A stretch of 61,991 nucleotides of DNA from Microbacterium aurantiacum (GTDB taxonomy: Bacteria; Actinomycetota; Actinomycetes; Actinomycetales; Microbacteriaceae), in the NCBI RefSeq assembly GCF_002872075.1, contig NZ_PGGU01000011.1:1-61991 (forward strand), given 5' to 3'. A model generated the notes under the pieces. It saw only the letters and a program-made list of their open reading frames with translations, was not told where the DNA came from and made no database searches. The translations under genes and the position numbers were made by a program. Shown here piece after piece: positions 55,745-61,991 of this stretch; position 1 is the stretch's first letter, and every line of letters begins with the position of its first letter.

Positions 55745-56500
55745 TCAGTCGAGCAGATGCCGCAGGTATCGCGACGGCGAATCGAGGAAGGACCTCCAGT
55801 GATTCACGATCTCAAGGTCATCCCATTCGGCCGGGCGCACGCCCCAGTCGCCGACCTCGAGGATCCGGGCTCCAGGAAGCGCGGCCAGCACCGGTGAGTG
55901 CGTCGCGCAGAGAACCTGGCCGCCGTCATCGGCGATGCGCCGCAGCACCGCGATGAGTGCGAGCGTCGACCCGAATGAGAGCGCCGCCTCCGGCTCGTCG
56001 AGGCAGTAGAAGCCCGGTTCATCGAATCGGCTCTCCAGCAGCGCGAGAAAGGACTCGCCATGGCTCATCTCGTGGAACGGGACGTCGGGACCGCGGGTCG
56101 AGGGGTTCTCCTCGAGGTACGTGTAGAACGAGTGCATGGTCTCGGCCCGAAGGAAGAAGCCCCACCGGCTGGCGCCGACTCCGCGCTGCAACCGGAGCCA
56201 CTCCGAAAGCGGTGATTCCGTCGGGCGGGTGCTGTGGTGCGCCTGGCGGGATCCGCCCTCGGGCGAGAGGCCGTAGGCGATCGCCACCCCCTCGACGAGC
56301 GTCGACTTGCCGCTGCCGTTCTCCCCGACGAGGAACGTGACACCGGGATCGAGATCGATGCCCTCTCGCAGCACCTGAGCGACGGCGGGGATGCTCTTCG
56401 GCCACTGCGCGTCGGGCTCCGGCGCGTCATCCGACGGCTGCACCGACACCACCGGCTGCTGGCGCCGTCTTCGGTTGCCCGGGTCCCAGAACGAATCCAT
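55745..56500 (-). CDS. Solitary AAA ATPase (RecF/ABC-like, no partner seen)
   Basis: A 251-residue ATPase. Walker A GENGSGKST (59-67), an ABC-like signature MSHGES (145-150), Walker B FYCLDEPEAAL (164-174) and switch His in CATHSP. No coiled coil of SMC length and no nuclease domain are visible. Its N-terminus is Pro/Asp-rich. Similar proteins occur alone in many genomes and are annotated as AAA family ATPases; the role is unknown. It could take part in DNA repair or defence, but no partner gene is adjacent. Confidence 0.82.
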   Translation of the reverse strand: MDSFWDPGNRRRRQQPVVSVQPSDDAPEPDAQWPKSIPAVAQVLREGIDLDPGVTFLVGENGSGKSTLVEGVAIAYGLSPEGGSRQAHHSTRPTESPLSEWLRLQRGVGASRWGFFLRAETMHSFYTYLEENPSTRGPDVPFHEMSHGESFLALLESRFDEPGFYCLDEPEAALSFGSTLALIAVLRRIADDGGQVLCATHSPVLAALPGARILEVGDWGVRPAEWDDLEIVNHWRSFLDSPSRYLRHLLD

Positions 56501-56623
56501 CCCCGCTCCCTCCGCCCCGGTCTCGCCGGATCACTCACGCGAGACATTACCTGCAGCATGAGACAGACCCCCTGCAGCCATGTCTCATGCCAAAAGCTCT
56601 GTCTCAAGCCAGGGACTTCGTCC

Positions 56624-58123
56624 TCAGCACTCGATGACGTTGACCGCGAGACCGCCTTCGCTGGTCTCCTTGTACTTCGTCGACATGTCGAGACCGGTCT
56701 GACGCATCGTCTCGACGACGGCGTCCAGCGACACGTAGTGCGATCCGTCGCCGCGCAGCGCCAGCCGGGCCGCCGTGACCGCGGTCGACGCGGCGATCGC
56801 GTTGCGCTCGATGCACGGGATCTGCACGAGTCCGCCGATCGGGTCGCAGGTGAGTCCGAGATGATGCTCCATCGCGATCTCGGCCGCGTTCTCGATCTGG
56901 CGGTTCGTGCCACCCATGACGGCGGTGAGGCCGCCCGCGGCCATCGCACATGCAGATCCGACTTCGGCCTGGCATCCGCCCTCGGCTCCCGAAATCGAGG
57001 CATTCGCTTTGAACAGCGACCCGAGCGCGGTCGCGGTGAGCAGGAAACGACGGATGCCGCGGCGGCGGTTCGCCTCGGCGATGAGCTCTTCCTCGCCGTC
57101 GCCGGAGGTCGCGGTCTCCAGCGCCCGGGTACCGTCGAAGCCGAGGAGCGCGCTGCCGACCAGTTCTCCGTAGGGGGTCACGGCGTTGCCGGCTCCGAGG
57201 CCCGAGTCGGCGAGGAATCGCCACCAGTACATCGCGACGGCGGGAAGGATGCCGGCCGCGCCGTTCGTCGGGGCGGTGACGACCCGCCCTCCGGCCGCGT
57301 TCTCCTCGTTGACGGCGAGCGCGAAAGCACCCAGCCACTCGCCGGGGAGCTCACGGTGACCGCCGGACTCCGCCTCTTCGAGCTGCGCGCGGATCGTGCC
57401 GGCGCGGCGCTTCACCTTCAGAATGCCGGGAAGGGTGCCTTCGGAATGCAGGCCGGCGTCGACGCAGGAGGCCATCGCGTCCCAGATCGCGTCGAGTCCG
57501 GCGGCGACGTCCTCCTCGGTGCGCAGCGCAGTCTCGTTGAGCCGGGCGACCTCGGCGATCGAGAGGCCGTGCTCGTCACACAGCGCCAGCAGCGACGCGG
57601 CATCCGCATAGTCGTACGGGAATCCGGACCTGGCGAGCTTCGCCTCCTCGCCGTCGCGGCGGATGAAGCCGCCGCCGATCGAGTAGTAGGTCTCCTCGGC
57701 GAGGACACCGCCGTCGGCATCCCCCGCGGTGAGCGTCATCGCATTCGGATGCCCAGGGAGGCGCGTCCGCGGCGCGAAGACGATGTCCTCCTTCACGAAC
57801 GGAACGTCATGAGTCCCGTCGATGCGGATCACGGCACCGTCGCGCAGATCCGTCCAGGCGGCGCGCACCTCGGTCGGGTCACAGGATTCCGGGGCGAGGC
57901 CGCGGAGTCCGGCGACGACGGCATCCGGGGTGCCGTGGCCGATCCCGGTCGCTCCGAGCGAGCCGAACAGTGTGCACTCGACACGTGCGACGCGGGGCAG
58001 TGCGCCGGTCGCGCTCAGGCGTCGGGAGAAGTCGAGGGCGGCCCGCATCGGTCCGACCGTATGGGAACTCGAGGGCCCCACTCCGATGGAGAACAGGTCG
58101 AAAGCCGAGACGTACGCAGTCAC
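56624..58123 (-). CDS. sdaA: L-serine dehydratase (iron-sulfur, single chain)
   Basis: A 499-residue enzyme that turns L-serine into pyruvate and ammonia. [16 protein letters not shown] marks the beta domain; the alpha domain has the cluster cysteines in [10 protein letters not shown] and [12 protein letters not shown], and one near the C-terminus (VIEC). Both domains are fused, as in E. coli SdaA; length is slightly above the usual 455-470. It stands alone with 120-250 bp on both sides. Confidence 0.94.
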   Translation of the reverse strand: MTAYVSAFDLFSIGVGPSSSHTVGPMRAALDFSRRLSATGALPRVARVECTLFGSLGATGIGHGTPDAVVAGLRGLAPESCDPTEVRAAWTDLRDGAVIRIDGTHDVPFVKEDIVFAPRTRLPGHPNAMTLTAGDADGGVLAEETYYSIGGGFIRRDGEEAKLARSGFPYDYADAASLLALCDEHGLSIAEVARLNETALRTEEDVAAGLDAIWDAMASCVDAGLHSEGTLPGILKVKRRAGTIRAQLEEAESGGHRELPGEWLGAFALAVNEENAAGGRVVTAPTNGAAGILPAVAMYWWRFLADSGLGAGNAVTPYGELVGSALLGFDGTRALETATSGDGEEELIAEANRRRGIRRFLLTATALGSLFKANASISGAEGGCQAEVGSACAMAAGGLTAVMGGTNRQIENAAEIAMEHHLGLTCDPIGGLVQIPCIERNAIAASTAVTAARLALRGDGSHYVSLDAVVETMRQTGLDMSTKYKETSEGGLAVNVIEC

Positions 58124-58379
58124 TCCCTCAGGCTACGCTGCTTTCCCCGGTTCCGGTTCACCATCATTAACCTGATCTCGCGAGAGAGCGGCACGCACGA
58201 TCCGGGCCCAGCACCCCGAGCGGGGTAGCCGAAGAGGACGAAATCTGATCAATTGCGGCACCTGAAGCAGAGGTACTTCTCAGTAGCGGCCACGGAGGGG
58301 TATCCGTCAAGCCCCTTGGAAGGACAGCGTCGACTGAGCAGACTGTCATGGCGAGCCAGCGAGACTCAAAGGAGCGATC

Positions 58380-58850
58380 ATGACGAACGGCGAATCCCCG
58401 CAGGACCAGCGCCAGTCGACCGATGGGCCAAGCGCCGGGCAACCGGCAGCTGAGCGGCCGACGCAGGAGCCGAAGGGCGCGGAACCGACGGCTGAGCAGC
58501 CGTCACCCCCGGAGCCGAAAGCCGAGGGCGCCGCGCCTGAGCAGCCGACAGGCGAGGAGCAGACAGCGCAGCTCCCGCAAGGCGACGAGCCCACGACCGA
58601 GCAGCAGCAGCCGCCGAGCACCGACGAAGCCGCGCCGCAGCAACCCGACACCGAAGAGCCGACAGCCGAGGACCCGAAGGGTGAAGAACCGTCGACCGAG
58701 CAGCTGCAGGAGCCGAGCACCGAGAAGGAGCCTCAGGAAGAGCCGAAGGCACCGGAGAAGAAGGAGCGGCCCGAGCCGGACCACGAGGCCGTGGGAATCG
58801 GCGTGATCGGACGGCCGCAGTTCGATCCCGACGACATCACCCCGGGCTGA
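58380..58850 (+). CDS. Pro/Glu/Gln-rich low-complexity protein
   Basis: A 156-residue acidic protein made of loose repeats such as EEPTAEDPKGEEPSTEQ. It has no signal peptide or membrane helix. The only ordered-looking part is the end, AVGIGVIGRPQFDPDDITPG. The ATG follows AAAGGAG, and codon bias fits a real gene. I do not recognise it. Disordered Pro/Glu proteins can act as spacers or stress protectants; function here is unknown. Confidence 0.62.
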   Translation: MTNGESPQDQRQSTDGPSAGQPAAERPTQEPKGAEPTAEQPSPPEPKAEGAAPEQPTGEEQTAQLPQGDEPTTEQQQPPSTDEAAPQQPDTEEPTAEDPKGEEPSTEQLQEPSTEKEPQEEPKAPEKKERPEPDHEAVGIGVIGRPQFDPDDITPG

Positions 58851-58900
58851 GCTGCTTCGGCAGCCAGGCATGGGGCCACCTACCCTGGCTGGATCCACCG

Positions 58901-58966
58901 GCCGTCGAGCTGTCGTCCGCGCAGCCGTCGAGCTGTCGTCCGCGTAGTGGAGGTGTCGCTCGCGCG
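58901..58966 (+). repeat. Tandem 23-bp direct repeat
   Basis: A 21-base unit beginning GCCGTCGAGCTGTCGTCC occurs at 58901-58921 and 58924-58944. A third, looser copy (GTGGAGGTGTCGCTCGCG) follows. Period 23 bp. Meaning unknown. Confidence 0.7.
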
Positions 58967-58999
58967 AAGCGGCGCGTTTCGCATGAGGTGGCGTGGCGT

Positions 59000-59034
59000 G
59001 CACCAAACACCACGTCGCGCGCGGTGTTTCGTGC
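59000..59034. repeat. Imperfect inverted repeat
   Basis: GCACCAAACACC and GGTGTTTCGTGC pair in 11 of 12 positions around an 11-base GC-rich loop. Could be a terminator or a protein site. Confidence 0.55.
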
Positions 59035-59137
59035 GGTGGATGTCGCTTCGCGGCGGTGGGGACCCGCCGCGCGCCGCGTCCACCGCGACGAACGGTCTCG
59101 CGATCGACACCTCGTACCAAGTCGGCGAAGCGTGCTC

Positions 59138-59193
59138 GGGCGAGGGCGAGGGCGAGGGCGAGGGCGAGGGCGAGGGCGAGGGCGAGGGCGAGG
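59138..59193 (+). repeat. Hexanucleotide array (GGGCGA), about 9 copies
   Basis: GGGCGA is repeated about nine times without interruption over 56 bases. It ends about 20 bases before the stop of the DUF222 gene, so it lies in the 3' flank of that gene. Arrays like this can change length by slippage. Confidence 0.92.
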
Positions 59194-59216
59194 GGTGACG
59201 GTGTCGAAGCGCACAG

Positions 59217-60812
59217 TCAGGCGTGGGTGAGGGAGTCAACCGTAAGGCGTGGGGTGCGCCATCGTTGGACGGGGTCCCACCATCCGGGTCCGCGGATCTG
59301 GGGGATGCCACCCATCATGCGGATCTCCCATCCGGAGGTGTCGAGGGTGCGGTGGTGGTGCCAGCACAACGGGACGCCGTTGTCGGTGTGGGTGGGTCCG
59401 CCGCGGGCGTGTTCGGTGACGTGGTGGATCTCGCACCAAGTGGCGGGGACGTGACAGCCGGGGATGAGACATTCCTTGTCGCGGGCGATGATCGCCCGTC
59501 TCTGGTGGACGGTGAAGACGCGGTCGGTGACGCTGATCCCGATGATGCGGCCCTCATCGAACAGGACCCGCTGGACTGTTCCGGTGCACGCGGTATGCGT
59601 AGCCACGGTGGATGCGACGGGGGTGTCGATTCCGGGGATCGTCGCCCATCCGGCCGACGACCTGGACTCGGGCACTGACACGACGGCGGGTCGCGGCCCG
59701 GTTCCGAACGCTGATCCTGCCCCTGCCTCGGATGTGTGCTCGGTGAACCTGGCGAAGTCTTTCGCGTTCACGTGCACGACCAGGGTCGGTGCCGCACCAC
59801 CCAGGCTGGGCATCTCGTCATGACGGGCGGCGATACCCAACGCGGTGGCGAGGGCGTCGTGCTGCTTCTGTGGGCGGGTGCGCGGGTCGATCACGTTCCG
59901 CGGATCCGCATTGAACGGATCCGCAACGTCGTCGTCATTGACGTCCGCCCCGTCGATCTCATCGGAGGGACGGAACTGCACCCCCAGGTCTGTGGGGCCG
60001 GCGGTCTTCGGGTTGAGTTGCGCATCGAAGAGCAACTGGAGTTGGGCGTACACCTCGGGGAGAAGGTTCCCACGGACCGGATACGTGCCGTTACGGAGCC
60101 GGCCGACGGTGAACGAGCGTCCCTGCGACGCCTCTGCCGCGGACGGGGCGGATCCGTCCGGGTCCAGATACATCGCGACCAGCTGCGCGAACTGCTTCAA
60201 GTCCTCCGGCGTCGCCGGCGGCGCCATATCGCCAGACCCCGACGCTTCCGCCAGCTCGGACCCTTCGCCAAGCTCAGGGACCCAAGCGTGGGCGTCCGCA
60301 TCAGCATCGGCGAGGACGTACCCGCGAGCCTGGTGCGCCAGCTCCGCATCCGCCCGCAACCGATCCGTCAGCCCGATCCGAACCCCGGCACGATCGATCG
60401 GCCCCGTTGCAGCCAACAGCCCAGCGATGCCGATCGACCCGCCCAGCATCGCGCCACGCAACGAAGGCCACCGGGCCGGCAACCGAGCCCCAGACGTCAG
60501 CTCCACATCCCGGTGCACGAGGTCCGCGGCTTTCACCACCCGCGCCGCTCCGGGCGCGTCGACACGCAGCACCCGCTGCAGAAGCTCGTTCATACTGCGG
60601 CATCCGAACTGATCGGAGAACCCCGGCTCGGCCCCGGCGGTCGTCTCCACAACCACGGCCTCGATGCGCCGGAACGCGTCCCCCGCGACCCGGAGCAGGT
60701 TCATCCGGTCCGCATCCGACAACGACCCGAACCCGTCCGCACCCAGCACCCGATCGAGGTCGGAGACGACCTGATCCAGAAGAGCCAGCGGGTTGTTCAT
60801 GCCCCCATTCAA
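59217..60812 (-). CDS. DUF222 / HNH endonuclease domain protein (13E12 type)
   Basis: A 531-residue protein. DUF222 fills about residues 1-400, helical with acidic linkers (ADADADAHAWVPELGEG). The HNH site at 448-489 has CLIPGC, CEIHHVTEH and LCWHHH, with zinc Cys and His residues intact. Such proteins are abundant in actinobacteria, similar to the 13E12 repeat family, and have unknown targets. Start ATG 60812; ATG 60800 is also possible since neither has a good ribosome site. No inverted repeats flank it, so it is not shown to be mobile. Confidence 0.88.
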   Translation of the reverse strand: MNGGMNNPLALLDQVVSDLDRVLGADGFGSLSDADRMNLLRVAGDAFRRIEAVVVETTAGAEPGFSDQFGCRSMNELLQRVLRVDAPGAARVVKAADLVHRDVELTSGARLPARWPSLRGAMLGGSIGIAGLLAATGPIDRAGVRIGLTDRLRADAELAHQARGYVLADADADAHAWVPELGEGSELAEASGSGDMAPPATPEDLKQFAQLVAMYLDPDGSAPSAAEASQGRSFTVGRLRNGTYPVRGNLLPEVYAQLQLLFDAQLNPKTAGPTDLGVQFRPSDEIDGADVNDDDVADPFNADPRNVIDPRTRPQKQHDALATALGIAARHDEMPSLGGAAPTLVVHVNAKDFARFTEHTSEAGAGSAFGTGPRPAVVSVPESRSSAGWATIPGIDTPVASTVATHTACTGTVQRVLFDEGRIIGISVTDRVFTVHQRRAIIARDKECLIPGCHVPATWCEIHHVTEHARGGPTHTDNGVPLCWHHHRTLDTSGWEIRMMGGIPQIRGPGWWDPVQRWRTPRLTVDSLTHA

Positions 60813-61000
60813 CAGGGGGCCACCGACATTCCGACCCCGAAAACCCGCAGATCAGAGAAACTTTTCACCAGCTATCCTCACACTGAGCATCTGGGCGTTC
60901 GCGCCCTCGACGACTAGGGCTGAGCGCGCATTTCGACTCGCTGCAGCCGGCCGGAGAGGAGTGGCTCGCGCGGGCTCTCGGGAAAGTCCGACGGCGCATC

Positions 61001-61027
61001 CGTCACATTCTGCGCACTCCATCCGTC
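61001..61027 (+). promoter_or_regulatory. ECF41-type promoter upstream of ahpD-like gene
   Basis: CGTCACA (61001-61007), then exactly 16 bases, then CGTC (61024-61027). The reported ECF41 promoter is TGTCACA-N16-CGTC, so only the first base differs. It lies 55 bp before the AhpD-like gene, which is followed by an ECF41-like sigma gene. Confidence 0.82.
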
Positions 61028-61082
61028 TTCTCTATGAAGCGGTCCACCGGACGGCGCATGACCCACGAACAGGAGAAACCCC

Positions 61083-61580
61083 ATGACCATCACCGAAGCC
61101 CCCGTCGACGCAGACGACATCGTCACCCACAAGGCGCGGATGCCGCATCCGGCCTTCGTGCTCGAAGGCGGCATCGACGCGATCAGCAGCATCAACCGCG
61201 CCGCGCAGGCGTCCGGCGTCCCGGCGTCACTGCTGCATCTCGTCGCGCTGCGGGCGAGCCAGATCAACGGCTGCAGTTGGTGCGTCGTCGACCACGCCCG
61301 CCAGGTGCTCGCGGACCGCGCGTCTCATGAGCGCGTCCACGCCGTCGCCGCGTGGCGGGATGCCCCGTACTTCAGTGCCAAGGAGCGCGCCGTTCTCGAG
61401 TTCACCGAAGTGCTCACCCGCCTCGCCGATCATCACGACCCGATCTCCGATGAGCTCTGGGAAGAGATGACGAGCCACTTCGATCGGAAGCAGATCTCCG
61501 GGCTGCTGTTCGAGATCGGCGCGATCAACGTGTGGAATCGCATCAATGCGGCGATCCGGCAGCCGGCCGGCGCCCACTGA
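61083..61580 (+). CDS. Carboxymuconolactone decarboxylase/AhpD-like protein
   Basis: A 165-residue AhpD-fold protein. The CxxC redox site is Cys64 and Cys67 in NGCSWCVVDH, with His71; this is the peroxidase type rather than a decarboxylase. A C-terminal helix block (GLLFEIGAINVWNRI) is typical. The ATG follows AGGAGAAA. In actinobacteria such genes are the standard partner of ECF41 sigma factors (the COE class), and that gene is next. Confidence 0.93.
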   Translation: MTITEAPVDADDIVTHKARMPHPAFVLEGGIDAISSINRAAQASGVPASLLHLVALRASQINGCSWCVVDHARQVLADRASHERVHAVAAWRDAPYFSAKERAVLEFTEVLTRLADHHDPISDELWEEMTSHFDRKQISGLLFEIGAINVWNRINAAIRQPAGAH

Positions 61581-61608
61581 CCGATAACTTGCCAGCGGAG
61601 AGGTGCAC

Positions 61609-61991
61609 ATGCAGACGACTGACCTCGGCGAGACGTTCGAGACCCACCGGCGATATCTGACCGCCGTCGCCTATCGGATGCTCGGCTCGCACGCCGACGC
61701 CGAAGACGCCGTGCAGGAGGCGTGGCTGCGCGTCGCCCGCGCCACCCCCGAGGTCGACGATCTGCGGGCCTGGCTCACGCGGGTCGTCAGCCGGATCTGC
61801 CTCGACCAGCTGCGCTCCCGCTCACGGCGGCGGGAGAATCCGCTCGATCTGCTTCCGGAGGCGGAGCGGAGCCCCGACGAGGCCGACCCGGTCGTGCGCG
61901 CGGAGAGCGCCGACCGGGTCGGCTACGCCCTGATGCTGGTGCTCGAGCAGCTGACACCCGATGAGCGCCTCGCCTACGTGCTGCATGACGT
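61609..61991 (+). CDS. sigJ: ECF sigma factor, ECF41/SigJ type (partial)
   Basis: The first 127 residues are in the window; the gene runs off the right edge. Sigma region 2 has FETHRRYLTAVAYRMLGSHADAEDAVQEAWLR and WLTRVVSRICLDQLRSRSRR; region 4 begins around VLEQLTPDERLAYVLHDV. ECF41 proteins carry a C-terminal SnoaL-like domain that controls activity; it cannot be seen here. ATG 61609 follows GGAGAGG. The pair with an AhpD-like gene and the promoter motif at 61001 supports autoregulation. Confidence 0.9.
   Translation, partial: MQTTDLGETFETHRRYLTAVAYRMLGSHADAEDAVQEAWLRVARATPEVDDLRAWLTRVVSRICLDQLRSRSRRRENPLDLLPEAERSPDEADPVVRAESADRVGYALMLVLEQLTPDERLAYVLHD

Larger units (their letters stand above)
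58851..59216. other. Repeat-rich intergenic region, no gene seen
   Basis: This 366-bp gap holds three direct repeats, one hairpin and a hexanucleotide array, listed separately. Open frames across it encode Pro-Arg or Gly-Glu strings from the array and are not real genes. Confidence 0.6.

Noticed and set aside
58298..58303. GGGTAT as SigB-type -10 before the Pro/Glu-rich gene
   Set aside because: No GTTT-like -35 at the right distance.
59138..59193. CRISPR-like array
   Set aside because: Units are six bases without spacers; no cas genes nearby. It is a simple repeat.
58837..59214. Leftward frame with Pro-Arg repeats
   Set aside because: It is only the GGGCGA array read as protein; low complexity and no start signal.
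59217..60812. DUF222/HNH gene as a mobile intron or homing element
   Set aside because: No target duplication, terminal repeats, RT or splice-like features are visible; these genes are common chromosomal residents.

Overview
The window looks like chromosomal DNA of a high-GC actinobacterium, most likely Microbacterium or a close relative in Microbacteriaceae. The evidence is about 70% GC, many GTG starts, frequent 1-8 bp gene overlaps (ATGA, GTGA), actinobacterial gene families (AztABCD zinc uptake, DUF222/HNH, DUF1206, Cmx-type efflux) and a strong excess of the hexamer GGATGC/GCATCC. No tRNA, rRNA, CRISPR array, transposase or phage gene was found. All family assignments come from reading motifs, not from database searches.

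Layout. 1-5641: the tail of an unknown gene, a BBE-type flavoenzyme, a GNAT acetyltransferase, and a TetR gene facing an acyl-adenylating enzyme plus a stand-alone ketosynthase, with two palindromic operators between. 5645-11428: thiamine synthesis (thiO-thiS-thiG-thiF in one direction, thiE divergent, thiC behind a TPP riboswitch). 11516-13011: two membrane proteins (DUF1206, PAP2). 13190-19486: a zinc-starvation regulon with cysteine-free ribosomal protein L36, a COG0523-like protein without a P-loop, aztA, aztB, aztD, aztC and a second aztD, with two Zur-like boxes. 19492-24039: an extracytoplasmic copper/peroxidase operon (CopC, PCuAC, Tat-exported DyP peroxidase, PepSY protein). 24210-32528: a DUF892 protein, then redox and hydrolase genes (old yellow enzyme, SDR, MDR reductase, three alpha/beta hydrolases) with three TetR regulators.

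32589-34569: soxR facing an MFS exporter across a near-consensus SoxR box. About 34600-37660: a lower-GC accessory islet with a decayed gene, a Cmx-type chloramphenicol exporter and a bleomycin-resistance-like VOC protein. 37669-41767: a two-component system, DUF2306 protein, quinone reductase and a small membrane protein. 41937-44426: an ABC-2 exporter facing a tiny HTH protein and a free-standing Clp N-domain protein, with three copies of an 18-bp operator between. This is the best candidate for a little-described sensor/export system. 44500-46851: a candidate small RNA or leader, MarR and a flotillin. 46901-52517: a sugar ABC importer with a GH1 glycosidase and LacI. 52525-55694: a second ABC-2 exporter with an apparently leaderless ATPase gene, a peroxiredoxin-like gene, MarR and TetR. 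55745-61991: an AAA ATPase, L-serine dehydratase, a Pro/Glu-rich protein, a repeat-rich gap, a DUF222/HNH protein and an AhpD-like gene followed by an ECF41/SigJ sigma factor with its expected promoter motif.

Regulation is unusually legible here: palindromes sit where their likely regulators should act (TetR, Zur, SoxR, LacI, MarR, ECF41). Several promoters place the transcription start on or next to the start codon.
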